NCBI RefSeq assembly: GCF_001428485.1 | Contig: NZ_LMHS01000003.1 | Coordinates: 372,001-436,000, forward strand | Length of the DNA stretch: 64,000 nt | Source: Microbacterium sp. Root180 | Lineage (GTDB): Bacteria; Actinomycetota; Actinomycetes; Actinomycetales; Microbacteriaceae | Reading direction: 5' to 3' | Shown here: one piece after another, positions 55,171-63,010 of the stretch | Layout of the letters: each line of letters starts with the position of its first letter | Numbering within the stretch: the stretch's first letter is position 1 | The notes under the pieces: model-generated | What the model saw: only the letters and a program-made list of their open reading frames with translations | What the model was told of the DNA's origin: nothing | Databases searched by the model: none | Made by a program: the position numbers and the translations under genes

Positions 55171-56649
55171 ATGACCGGCGAAGACCGTCGAGATCCGCAG
55201 GCCGAGGCATCCGCTCCTCCGTCCGAGGAATCGATTCCCGAGGCCGGCGGGCCGCTCGCCGCCGCGTCAATCGCCGGATCGATCGACGCGACCCCCGGAG
55301 CCGGCGACGGGTCAGAGCCTTCGGCCGACCCCGCCCACTGGCTGCGCAACGCCGTCCTGTTCCTCAGCGGGCAGACCGTCAGCCTGTTCGGCTCGATGCT
55401 CGTGCAGTACGCGGTCTTCTGGTACCTCACGATCGAGTACCGCTCCGGCGTCTACATGATGCTCGCGGCCTTGTTCGGGTTCCTGCCGCAGGCCGTCGTG
55501 TCGATCTTCGGCGGTGTGTGGGCGGACCGCCACAATCGCAAGTTCCTGATCATCGGCGCCGATGCCGCCATCGCACTGTCGACCCTCGCCCTCGCGCTCA
55601 TCATGATGACGGGCTTCGACGCTGTCTGGCTGCTCTTCGCGGTGATGGCGATCCGGTCGGCAGGTGCCGGCATCCAGATGCCCGCCGTTTCGGCGCTGAT
55701 CCCGCAGATCGTGCCGACGCGCAACCTCATCCGGGTGAACGGCGTGAACGGATCGATCCAGTCGGGAATGATGCTCCTCGCACCCGCGGCGGCCGGCGCG
55801 ATCTACGCGTGGTCCTCGGCCGCCTCCGACGGGAGCGCGTCGTCGCTCATCCCGATCTTCTTCATCGACGTCGTGACGGCGGTGATCGGCATCGGCTTCC
55901 TCGCCCTCATCCCGGTGCGCGCGGTGCGCCGCGCCGCCGACGTCGAGACCGGCTACTTCGCGGATCTCGTCGACGGGGTGCGCTACATCGCGCACCACGC
56001 GTTCGTGCGCTGGCTGCTCGTCGTCTTCGCGATCATCTTCGTGCTCACCGTCGCCCCGTCCAACCTGACTCCCCTCATGCTCGTGCGCAACTTCCCCGCC
56101 GGCGAGACGCAGGACGTCGTCAACCTCGCCGTGCTCGAGATCGCCTTCAGCGTGGGGATGATGCTGGGCGGCATCCTCGTCGCCTCGCTGTTCGCGAAGC
56201 GCAGTCGCATCGGTCTCATCGTGGTGTCGTCACTCGTGTTCGGCGGGCTGTCGATCGGGCTCGGCCTTTCGACGAGCATCTGGATGTTCTTCGGCTTCAT
56301 GTTCCTGGTCGGGCTCGCGGTGCCGTTCTTCTCCACCCCGTCGATGACCTTGCTGCAGGAGACCGTCGAGCCCGAGCGGCAGGGACGCGTGTTCGGCTTC
56401 GTCGGCATCGTGATGGCCCTCGCCATGCCGCTCGGCATGGTCCTGTTCGGCCCCCTCGCCGACACCGTGCCGATCGAGGTGCTGCTGGTCGCCGCCGGCA
56501 TCCTGACGTTCGTCGTGATCGGACTGGCCGTGTGGCTGCCGGCCGGGCAACGGGCGATCACCGCCGCGCGCGAGGCGTCGCAGGCGGCCGAGCACGATGC
56601 GGGTGCGGGCGCCGCCGCCGCCGAGAAGGCGATGCACAAGGAGGGCTGA
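55171..56649 (+). CDS. MFS transporter (MefA/MFS_3-like)
   Basis: A 492-residue major facilitator protein with 12 predicted helices from about residue 60 to 460, preceded by an unusually long, acidic, low-complexity cytosolic N-terminus (about 58 residues) and ended by an alanine/glutamate-rich tail. GGVWADRHNRKFLI is the conserved loop 2-3 motif. It resembles macrolide-type efflux MFS proteins; the substrate is unknown. The upstream palindromic operator suggests induction by a ligand. Confidence 0.88.
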   Translation: MTGEDRRDPQAEASAPPSEESIPEAGGPLAAASIAGSIDATPGAGDGSEPSADPAHWLRNAVLFLSGQTVSLFGSMLVQYAVFWYLTIEYRSGVYMMLAALFGFLPQAVVSIFGGVWADRHNRKFLIIGADAAIALSTLALALIMMTGFDAVWLLFAVMAIRSAGAGIQMPAVSALIPQIVPTRNLIRVNGVNGSIQSGMMLLAPAAAGAIYAWSSAASDGSASSLIPIFFIDVVTAVIGIGFLALIPVRAVRRAADVETGYFADLVDGVRYIAHHAFVRWLLVVFAIIFVLTVAPSNLTPLMLVRNFPAGETQDVVNLAVLEIAFSVGMMLGGILVASLFAKRSRIGLIVVSSLVFGGLSIGLGLSTSIWMFFGFMFLVGLAVPFFSTPSMTLLQETVEPERQGRVFGFVGIVMALAMPLGMVLFGPLADTVPIEVLLVAAGILTFVVIGLAVWLPAGQRAITAAREASQAAEHDAGAGAAAAEKAMHKEG

Positions 56650-56676
56650 GCACCTCGATCGCTCTAGGCTCGGAGC

Positions 56677-57261
56677 ATGCTCCTCGCGCAGTCCGTGACC
56701 CTCGAGAACGCCCACGTCCGGCTCGAGCCGCTGCGACCCGAGCACGCTGAGGAACTCGCGGCCGCCGCCGTCGGGCTGGAGCACGCCTGGTACACCTCGG
56801 TGCCGTCGCCGGTGGATGCCGCGTCCGATGTCGCCCAGCGACTGGCCTGGCAGGCCGAGGGCCACATGAACGCGTGGGCCGTACGCCGCCTCGACTCCGA
56901 CCGAGTGGTCGGCGAGACGACGTTCTGCAACATCGACCAGCCCCACCGGCACGTCGAGATCGGCCACACCTGGCTGGGCCTCGAGGCCCAGCGCACCGCT
57001 GTGAACACCGCCGCGAAGCTCCTGCTGCTCACGCACGCGTTCGAGGCCTGCGACGCGATCGCGGTCGAGTTCCGCACCCACTGGCACAACCGGCAGTCGC
57101 GCGAGGCGATCGCCCGGCTCGGCGCCAAGCAGGACGGCGTGCTGCGCAACCACCGCCTCGGCCCCGACGGCTCCCTCCGCGACACCGTCGTCTTCTCGAT
57201 CCTCCCGACCGAGTGGCCGGCCGTGCGCCTCGGCCTCCAGGAGCGCCTCCGCCGCGGCTGA
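56677..57261 (+). CDS. GNAT-family N-acetyltransferase (RimJ/RimL-like)
   Basis: A 194-residue GNAT domain protein. VRLEPLRPEHAEEL opens the fold; VEIGHTWLGLEAQRTAVNTAAKLLLLTHAFE (in pieces, residues about 88-122) is the acetyl-CoA region, in a variant lacking a classic QxxGxG/A; NRQSREAIARLGAKQDGVLRNH near the end is the RimJ/RimL-like Asn/Ser region. Substrate unknown. TAGGCT is 6 nt before the ATG (leaderless). Confidence 0.88.
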   Translation: MLLAQSVTLENAHVRLEPLRPEHAEELAAAAVGLEHAWYTSVPSPVDAASDVAQRLAWQAEGHMNAWAVRRLDSDRVVGETTFCNIDQPHRHVEIGHTWLGLEAQRTAVNTAAKLLLLTHAFEACDAIAVEFRTHWHNRQSREAIARLGAKQDGVLRNHRLGPDGSLRDTVVFSILPTEWPAVRLGLQERLRRG

Positions 57262-57298
57262 CCCCGCCGCGGCATCCGCTGCCCTTCCCGGGTTCGTC

Positions 57299-57409
57299 GG
57301 GTTTGGGGCGCGCCTCGTCCGTTGGGGCGGCCGATCCTCGGGTTTGGGGCGCGCCTCGTCCGTTGGGGCGCGCGAAACGCGCCCCAACGGATGACGAACG
57401 CCCCGAACC
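57299..57409. repeat. Long palindromic repeat with an internal 31-bp direct repeat (left copy)
   Basis: A 31-bp unit at 57299-57329 recurs exactly at 57340-57370. The second copy continues into a hairpin: CCGTTGGGGCGCG (57360-57372), 5-nt loop, and its exact complement (57378-57390). Outer arms GGTTTGGGGCG (57341-57351) and CGCCCCGAACC (57399-57409) also pair with one mismatch. A related palindrome lies at 58485-58545, on the other side of the AbiEi-like gene. Confidence 0.8.
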
Positions 57410-57519
57410 GGGCACCGCCGGACCCGGACGGCTCGTCCACGGGGGCGTCGGACTTCAATCCATCCACGGATGCCGCGGCCGGGCCGTCCGGGAGGATGCG
57501 CGTGGACAATCCTCGGCGA

Positions 57520-58473
57520 ATGACCGCCGATCTCACCCCGCGCCGCTACAACGAGCTCATCGCGGAGGGCGCGTCGCCCCGGCGGGTTCGTTCCGACGTC
57601 GCGTCGGGAGATCTGGTGCGGATCCGGCCGGGGATGTTCGTGCCCGGGGAAGCGTGGCGAAGCGCGAGTCCGGAACGACGGATCGTCGCGCGAGCCCGAG
57701 CGCTCAACGCGGTCTCCGCCGCGCCACCCCTTTTCTCTCATGAGACGGCGGCGGCGATCCATGGGCTCCCTCTCTTCCGGCCGCACCCGACCAGCGTTCA
57801 TGTCATCGCCGCACCCGAGCGGCCTGGCGCGGCATCCGGCGTCGTCCGTCATCGCGGCGAGCCCGATCCGGACGTCGAGGAACGTCAGGGGCTCCTCGTC
57901 ACGGGCCTCGCGCGCACGGTATCCGATGTCGTGCGGACGTTCACCCTCGAGCGGGCCGTGACGATCGCCGACGGCGCGCTGCGCTCGCGATTCGGGTCGG
58001 GGAACGCGCGGTACGACACCGAAGGCGCTGAGTCGTTCCGTCAGAAGACGCTGGAGATCGCCGCCCGCTCGGCACACGGACAGGCGCGAGCCACCCGAGC
58101 GCTGGAGTTCGCGGACGGGCGCGCGCAGCTTCCGGGCGAGAGCATCAGCCGTATCCGACTCCACCAGCTGGGGTTCCGCGAGATCGGGCTCCAAGCGCGC
58201 GTCGCGGGTCCTGGCGGTCGCGACTACTTCGTCGACTTCGCGCTCGATGAGGCGGCGGCCTTCGGCGAATTCGACGGGTCGATCAAGTACGTGGACGACC
58301 GCATGACGGACGGACGGACGACAGCCGAGGTGTTCGATCGCGAGAAGCGTCGCGAGGACTGGATCCGTGGACGAACGCAGCGACGGCTCGCGCGCTGGGG
58401 ATGGTCACACCTGTCGACCTCCGCGGCGCTCGGCGCACGGCTCGCCGCTTTCGGCATCCTCCCACCCCACTGA
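57520..58473 (+). CDS. AbiEi-like antitoxin-domain protein with a DUF559-like C-terminus
   Basis: A 317-residue protein. The N-terminus (YNELIAEGASPRRVRSDVASGDLVRIRPGMFVP in pieces) has the winged-helix and start of the AbiEi antitoxin type found widely in actinobacteria; LFSHETAAAIHGLP is the conserved middle. The C-terminal third (FDFALDE-like VDFALDEAAAFGEFDGSIKY, then KRREDWIRGRTQRRLARWGW) resembles DUF559/Vsr-like nuclease-fold domains, with D and E residues in a E-F-D pattern. No AbiEii toxin partner is adjacent. ATG 57520 is preferred from the protein start; ATG 57496 lies directly on GGAGG with no spacing. It is flanked on both sides by related palindromic repeats. Confidence 0.75.
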   Translation: MTADLTPRRYNELIAEGASPRRVRSDVASGDLVRIRPGMFVPGEAWRSASPERRIVARARALNAVSAAPPLFSHETAAAIHGLPLFRPHPTSVHVIAAPERPGAASGVVRHRGEPDPDVEERQGLLVTGLARTVSDVVRTFTLERAVTIADGALRSRFGSGNARYDTEGAESFRQKTLEIAARSAHGQARATRALEFADGRAQLPGESISRIRLHQLGFREIGLQARVAGPGGRDYFVDFALDEAAAFGEFDGSIKYVDDRMTDGRTTAEVFDREKRREDWIRGRTQRRLARWGWSHLSTSAALGARLAAFGILPPH

Positions 58474-58484
58474 GCCGGCGCTTT

Positions 58485-58545
58485 CGGGGCGCGATGCGTC
58501 CGTTGGGGCGCGCGATATGCGCCCCAACGGACGGCAAGCGCCCCA
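58485..58545. repeat. Long palindromic repeat (right copy)
   Basis: CGTCCGTTGGGGCG (58497-58510) and its exact complement (58520-58533) enclose a 9-nt centre; outer GGGGCG (near 58486) and CGCCCC (near 58539) also pair. The core GTTGGGGCGCG is the same as in the left copy at 57299-57409. It lies between the AbiEi-like gene and the convergent mtlR and could also act as a terminator. Confidence 0.8.
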
Positions 58546-58580
58546 AACCCGAAGAAGAACGAGCGAGCGGATGCCGGGGC

Positions 58581-60512
58581 TCAGCCGTCGATCACGGCGA
58601 CGAGCTCGTCCAGGAAGCCGCCGAAGTCCGTCGCCCGGCGGACGATCCGCTGCACGCTGTCGCGCTCGGAGAAGACCTCGACGAACTGCTCGAACACGGT
58701 CTGGAAGGCTTCGCGGTCGGTCTCGGAGAAGGCCACGAGCGCGACGACCTGCACACGGCCGTCTCCCCACGGGATCGACGGGTCGGCGATGCCGATCGCG
58801 ATCGACGTGCGGGTCGCCGTCATCCCGATCGCATGCGGCACGGCCAGCGCATCCGTGAACGCCGTCGACGACAGCCTCTCGCGCTCGATCGCGCGTCGCA
58901 CGTAGTCCTCGTCGATGACACCCTGCGCGATCAACGTCGCGCCGAGCGTGCGGATCACGCCGTCCGCGCCGCCCGTCGCCGCCTCCTCGAGGCCGCGCAC
59001 GAACGCCGACGGTGCGAAGTAGCGCTCCAGCTCCGTGCGCAGGCGCGCCAGACGCCGGCTGCGGCGGATGCGGCCTGCCGCGGCCTGCACGCGCTCGATG
59101 TCGGCGTCGGTGAGGAAGGGCTGGATCTTCACGATGCGGTCGGCGGGAGTGACGGGGTCGATCGTCGTCAGCACCAGGTCGGTGTCGATCGACGCCCAGT
59201 CGGGGTCGACGCGCGTCTCGACGCCGACGACCTCGATCGCCTGCCCGAGTGAGCGGTCGACGCTCGATCGCAGCAGCTCGTGCAGGTCGTAGTAGCCCGG
59301 GCACACGATCGTCGCCGTGAGGAGGTGATCGGCCCGGCGGCTGCGCTCGAGGCGCCCGCCCACGTGCATCGCGATGTAGGCGATCTCGTCGTCGGGCAGC
59401 GGGATGCCGAGCCGCTCCTGCAGCCGGCTCGCGACGAAGACGGCCACCTCGAAGATCATCGGGTACGTCGACTTGAGCGAGCGCGTCAACGGGTTGCGCG
59501 ACCACGCCTGCTCGCGCGCCCGATGCTGCAGGTTCTGCACATGCAGGGCGAGGCGCAGGATGAAGTCCTCGTGGGCGATGTCGACGAGGAACTCCGCGGA
59601 TGCCGTGCCCACCACGTCGCGGACGGCGGCCTCGATCCCCGGGTCGAGCCGCGCCCTCGCCTGATCCGCCGGGGCCTCGTCGCCGGGCGCGACCACGCGG
59701 GTGAGCACCAGGGTCGCGAGGTGCTGCAGGTCCCCGGCACCGAGGTCCACGCCGAGGTGCCGGCGCGCGAGGCGGTCCAGAAGCGCCGCGATCTCCTGCA
59801 GGGCCGGGCGCCCGTCGTCAGGGCCGCCCTCGAGTCCGCGGTCCTGCGCCACCCGGTCCGCGGCGATCGCGATGTGCATCACCACGTCGGAGATGCCGAT
59901 CTCGTTGACGAAGTACCCCATCGATCCGAGCTCGGCGACGAGGTCGGATTTGAAGGGCCCGAACGCCGCCGCGCCGACCGAGTCCTCGCCGAGCGTGCGG
60001 CGGAGGGCGGCGAGGTCGAACGATCCCGCATCCATCTCGTCGTGGGCGAGGCGACTGAGCAGGCGCCGCTGGGCCATCTCGGTGCCGCGCAGCCGGGCGG
60101 TGGAGGCCGATCGCTCGAGGGTCAGCTCGGTACCGCCGAGCAGACCGCGCACGCGCGCGAGGTCCGCATCCAGCGTGGCGGGGCTGACGTGGAGCCGCTC
60201 GGCGAACTCGAACACATCGATGCCGTCGGGGGCGTCGAGGAGGGCGCGGACGAGGGTGTGCAGCCGATCCCGGGGGGTGCCGGCATCCGTCCCCGCCGTC
60301 CGCAGCGCTGCGGGGGCCTCGGAACCGGCGCGATAGCCCAGCGGACCCGATTCGATCGCCAGGCCCGGCGCGACACGCGCGTTGACCGCCGTCACATACG
60401 AGCGGATGCTGCGCGGGGTCACTCCGACCGCGTCGGCCAGGGTCGCAGCAGTCGCCCAATCCCCGTCTCGCACGAGCAGACCGAGCAGCCTGTCCTGTCG
60501 CGCTCTGGTCAC
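58581..60512 (-). CDS. mtlR: PRD-containing PTS-dependent regulator with a C-terminal EIIA domain (MtlR-like)
   Basis: A 643-residue transcription regulator. Two N-terminal winged-helix regions (LLVRDGDWATAATLADAVGVTPRSIRSYV in pieces; then residues about 85-180) are followed by two PRDs (about 190-400; histidines in MHIAIAAD and YIAMHVGGRLERSR can be phosphorylated), an EIIB-like segment (about 405-490; TATIVCPGYYDL), and an EIIA domain of the mannitol/fructose type (about 505-643) with AVPHAIG holding the phospho-His. The PTS would tune its activity by phosphorylation. GTG start. Divergent from the mannitol PTS genes, which it probably activates. Confidence 0.9.
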   Translation of the reverse strand: MTRARQDRLLGLLVRDGDWATAATLADAVGVTPRSIRSYVTAVNARVAPGLAIESGPLGYRAGSEAPAALRTAGTDAGTPRDRLHTLVRALLDAPDGIDVFEFAERLHVSPATLDADLARVRGLLGGTELTLERSASTARLRGTEMAQRRLLSRLAHDEMDAGSFDLAALRRTLGEDSVGAAAFGPFKSDLVAELGSMGYFVNEIGISDVVMHIAIAADRVAQDRGLEGGPDDGRPALQEIAALLDRLARRHLGVDLGAGDLQHLATLVLTRVVAPGDEAPADQARARLDPGIEAAVRDVVGTASAEFLVDIAHEDFILRLALHVQNLQHRAREQAWSRNPLTRSLKSTYPMIFEVAVFVASRLQERLGIPLPDDEIAYIAMHVGGRLERSRRADHLLTATIVCPGYYDLHELLRSSVDRSLGQAIEVVGVETRVDPDWASIDTDLVLTTIDPVTPADRIVKIQPFLTDADIERVQAAAGRIRRSRRLARLRTELERYFAPSAFVRGLEEAATGGADGVIRTLGATLIAQGVIDEDYVRRAIERERLSSTAFTDALAVPHAIGMTATRTSIAIGIADPSIPWGDGRVQVVALVAFSETDREAFQTVFEQFVEVFSERDSVQRIVRRATDFGGFLDELVAVIDG

Positions 60513-60695
60513 CGAGAATCCTTCGCTTCCGCGAGCGGCCTCGCCGCGGGGTGGAGCCAGTCAACCACGCGGGCACCCGCGCGCGGCGTCGTTCGGCGCG
60601 ATTGTGGACCGGCGACGCTTTCCGCCCCCTGCGGAAGAAGGACTGGTTGTCGGCTCCCAGCGTTTTCACAAGAATGGCCACAGAGAGGTGGGTCG
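60513..60695. promoter_or_regulatory. Divergent control region of mtlR and the mannitol PTS operon
   Basis: 183 bp without a gene. TTCCGC (60620-60625) and GCGGAA (60631-60636) form a perfect 6-bp inverted repeat with a 5-nt centre, a candidate regulator site. AGGTGG at 60685-60690 is the ribosome binding site of the EIIB gene. Plus-strand GTTTTCACAAGAATGG just downstream of the repeat is the most AT-rich part and may hold the promoter. Confidence 0.4.
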
Positions 60696-61040
60696 ATGAG
60701 GATCCTGGTTGTCTGCGGAGCGGGTGCGTCGAGCACCTTCGTCGCCCAGCGCGTGCGCCACGCGGCCCACGACCAGGGACTCGCCTACATCGCCTTCGCC
60801 GGCACCGAGCAGTCGCTTCCGATCGATCTCGATGCCGCCGATGTCGTGCTCGTGGGCCCTCACCTCGCCCACGCGCTCCCCCGCATCGAGCGGGACGCCG
60901 CCGCGCGGGGCACGACGGTGGTGCTGCTGCCGCCCGACGTCTTCGCGGACACGGACGGCACGCGCACGCTCGCGCTCGTGCGAGACGCGATCGCCGGCAC
61001 CGACGCCGCCCCCGCCGACACGATCCACCCCAGCGACTGA
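60696..61040 (+). CDS. PTS EIIB subunit, lactose/cellobiose type
   Basis: A 114-residue small cytosolic EIIB. It opens RILVVCGAGASSTFVAQRV, where C7 is the phosphorylated cysteine and the following loop (GAGASS) matches the PTS_IIB fold. There is no EIIC of the lactose type nearby, and the EIIC encoded in this operon is of the mannitol type, so the partner is uncertain; it may serve mtlA or act in signalling to MtlR. ATG with AGGTGG about 5 nt upstream. First gene of the rightward PTS operon. Confidence 0.85.
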   Translation: MRILVVCGAGASSTFVAQRVRHAAHDQGLAYIAFAGTEQSLPIDLDAADVVLVGPHLAHALPRIERDAAARGTTVVLLPPDVFADTDGTRTLALVRDAIAGTDAAPADTIHPSD

Positions 61041-61056
61041 CAGAGAGGTCACCCCC

Positions 61057-61332
61057 ATGCCACCCATCTCCCGCACCGTCCGGATCGGCTCCTCCCACGG
61101 ACTGCACGCCCGCCCGGCGAAGCTGTTCGCGCAGGCGGCGAAGGACTCCGGCATCCCGGTCACCGTCGCCAAGGACTCTGGCGCGCCCGTCAATGGGGCG
61201 AGCATCCTCGGCGTGATCGCGCTCGGCGTCGAGCAGGGCGACTACGTCACCCTCACGGCCGACGGCGACAACGCGGAGTCGGTGCTCGACACCCTCGCCG
61301 AGCTGCTCACGACCGACCACGACGCGGAGTGA
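61057..61332 (+). CDS. ptsH: PTS phosphocarrier protein HPr
   Basis: A 91-residue HPr. The phosphorylated histidine is H17 in GSSHGLHARPAKLF, and S49 in NGASILGVIAL corresponds to the regulatory serine of Firmicute HPr (no HPr kinase is seen here). It takes phosphate from Enzyme I, encoded 4 nt downstream, and passes it to EIIA. Ribosome binding site AGAGAGG about 8 nt before the ATG. Confidence 0.96.
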   Translation: MPPISRTVRIGSSHGLHARPAKLFAQAAKDSGIPVTVAKDSGAPVNGASILGVIALGVEQGDYVTLTADGDNAESVLDTLAELLTTDHDAE

Positions 61333-61336
61333 GGCG

Positions 61337-63010
61337 ATGACCGAGCTTCGTGGAGTGGGAATCGGCCTGGGTGTGGCCCAGGGTCCGGTGGCCCGGATGT
61401 CCGAGCCCCTGCCGCCGCCGAGCGACGCACCGAGCACGCTGAGCGCCGACGAGGAGAAGGCACGGGTGGCGGATGCCGTCGCCGGCGTCGCCCGGGAGCT
61501 CGAGACCCGCGGCGCCCAGGCGGGCGGTGCGGCGCAGGACGTGCTCGAGGCGCAGGCCATGATGGCCGAGGACCCGAGCCTCGCCGACGAGGTGAATGCG
61601 CGCATCGGTCAGGGCAAGACCGGAGAGTTCGCGGTGTTCGACGCGTTCGCCTCGTTCCGCGACCAGCTCACGGCGCTCGGCGGCTACCTCGGCGAGCGCG
61701 CCGCCGACCTCGACGACGTCGCCCAGCGCGTGATCGCCCGGCTGCGCGGCGTCCCGGCTCCCGGCGTGCCCGATCCGGGGCATCCGTTCGTGCTCGTCGC
61801 GAAGGATCTCGCGCCCGCCGACACGGCCCTCCTCGACCTCGAGAAGGTGCTGGCGCTCGTCACGACGGATGGCGGACCGACCTCGCACACGGCGATCCTC
61901 GCCCGCGAGAAGTCCATCGTCGCCGTGGTCGGCGCGGTCGCGGCGACCGGGCTGAAGGACGGCGAGACGGTGATCGTGGATGCCGCGGCCGGCGTGGTGA
62001 CCACGGAGCCGACGTCCGACGAGCTCGACCGGGCGCGCAACCGCGCGGCCGACCGCGCCGCTGCGGCGACGGCGCCGATCACCGACGGCGCCCTCGCGGA
62101 CGGCACGCCGATCCCGCTGCTGGCGAACCTCGGCAGCCCCGACGGCGCGGCCGACGCCGTCGCGCTCGGTGCCGAGGGCGTGGGCCTGTTCCGCACCGAG
62201 TTCCTCTTCCTCAGTTCGAGCCAGGCGCCGACCGTCGAGCAGCAGCGCGAGTCGTACACGAAGCTCCTGGCCGCGTTTCCCGGCAAGAAGGTCGTCGTGC
62301 GCGTGCTCGACGCGGGCGCCGACAAGCCGCTCGCGTTCCTCAACGACGCGCACGAGGAGAACCCGGCACTCGGACTCCGCGGCATCCGCGCCCTCCGCGC
62401 GAGCGAGGACATCCTGCGCGAGCAGCTGACGGCGCTGGCCGAAGCGGATGCCGCGACCGACGCCGATCTGTGGGTGATGGCGCCGATGGTGGCGACCGTC
62501 GAGGAGGCGAGGTACTTCACCGATCTCGCCCGCGACTACGGCATCAAGACCGCCGGAGTGATGGTCGAGGTGCCGTCCTCCGCACTGCTGGCCGACCGCA
62601 TCCTCGGATTCTCCGACTTCGCTTCGATCGGCACGAACGACCTCACCCAGTACACGATGGCCGCCGACCGCCTGCTCGGCTCGGTCGCCGCGTTCCAGGA
62701 TCCGTGGCACCCTGCGGTGCTGCGGCTCATCCGCGAGGTCGGCGACGCCGGCCGCATCAACCGCAAGCCCGTGGGCATCTGCGGTGAGGCGGCAGCCGAC
62801 CCTCTCCTCGCGGTCGTGCTCGTGGGCCTCGGCGCCACGAGCCTGTCCATGGCCCCCACGGCGATCGCCGACGTGCGGGCCACCCTCCTCCAGCACAGCC
62901 TCGACGATGCGCGGGAGATCGCGCAGGCTGCCCTCGCCGCGAATGATGCGGCATCCGCCCGAACCGCGGCCCAAGCGGCCGCGACCTCACACAAGGAGAC
63001 ACAGCAATGA
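61337..63010 (+). CDS. ptsI: PTS Enzyme I (phosphoenolpyruvate-protein phosphotransferase)
   Basis: A 557-residue Enzyme I that moves phosphate from phosphoenolpyruvate to HPr. The phospho-His is H184 in TTDGGPTSHTAILAR; the C-terminal PEP-binding half has GVGLFRTEFLF, VRVLDAGADKPLAF, IGTNDLTQYTMAADR and GICGEAA, with the catalytic cysteine. Length is normal to slightly short. The ATG follows a GAGG-like site within the 4-nt gap; its stop overlaps mtlA (ATGA). Confidence 0.97.
   Translation: MTELRGVGIGLGVAQGPVARMSEPLPPPSDAPSTLSADEEKARVADAVAGVARELETRGAQAGGAAQDVLEAQAMMAEDPSLADEVNARIGQGKTGEFAVFDAFASFRDQLTALGGYLGERAADLDDVAQRVIARLRGVPAPGVPDPGHPFVLVAKDLAPADTALLDLEKVLALVTTDGGPTSHTAILAREKSIVAVVGAVAATGLKDGETVIVDAAAGVVTTEPTSDELDRARNRAADRAAAATAPITDGALADGTPIPLLANLGSPDGAADAVALGAEGVGLFRTEFLFLSSSQAPTVEQQRESYTKLLAAFPGKKVVVRVLDAGADKPLAFLNDAHEENPALGLRGIRALRASEDILREQLTALAEADAATDADLWVMAPMVATVEEARYFTDLARDYGIKTAGVMVEVPSSALLADRILGFSDFASIGTNDLTQYTMAADRLLGSVAAFQDPWHPAVLRLIREVGDAGRINRKPVGICGEAAADPLLAVVLVGLGATSLSMAPTAIADVRATLLQHSLDDAREIAQAALAANDAASARTAAQAAATSHKETQQ

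Noticed and set aside
57262..57519. CRISPR-like array
   Set aside because: The repeats are two direct copies plus a large palindrome with no regular spacers and no cas genes.
59280..60695. Upstream extension of the EIIB reading frame
   Set aside because: It is antisense to mtlR. The EIIB family begins at the RILVVCGAGAS segment after the ATG at 60696.
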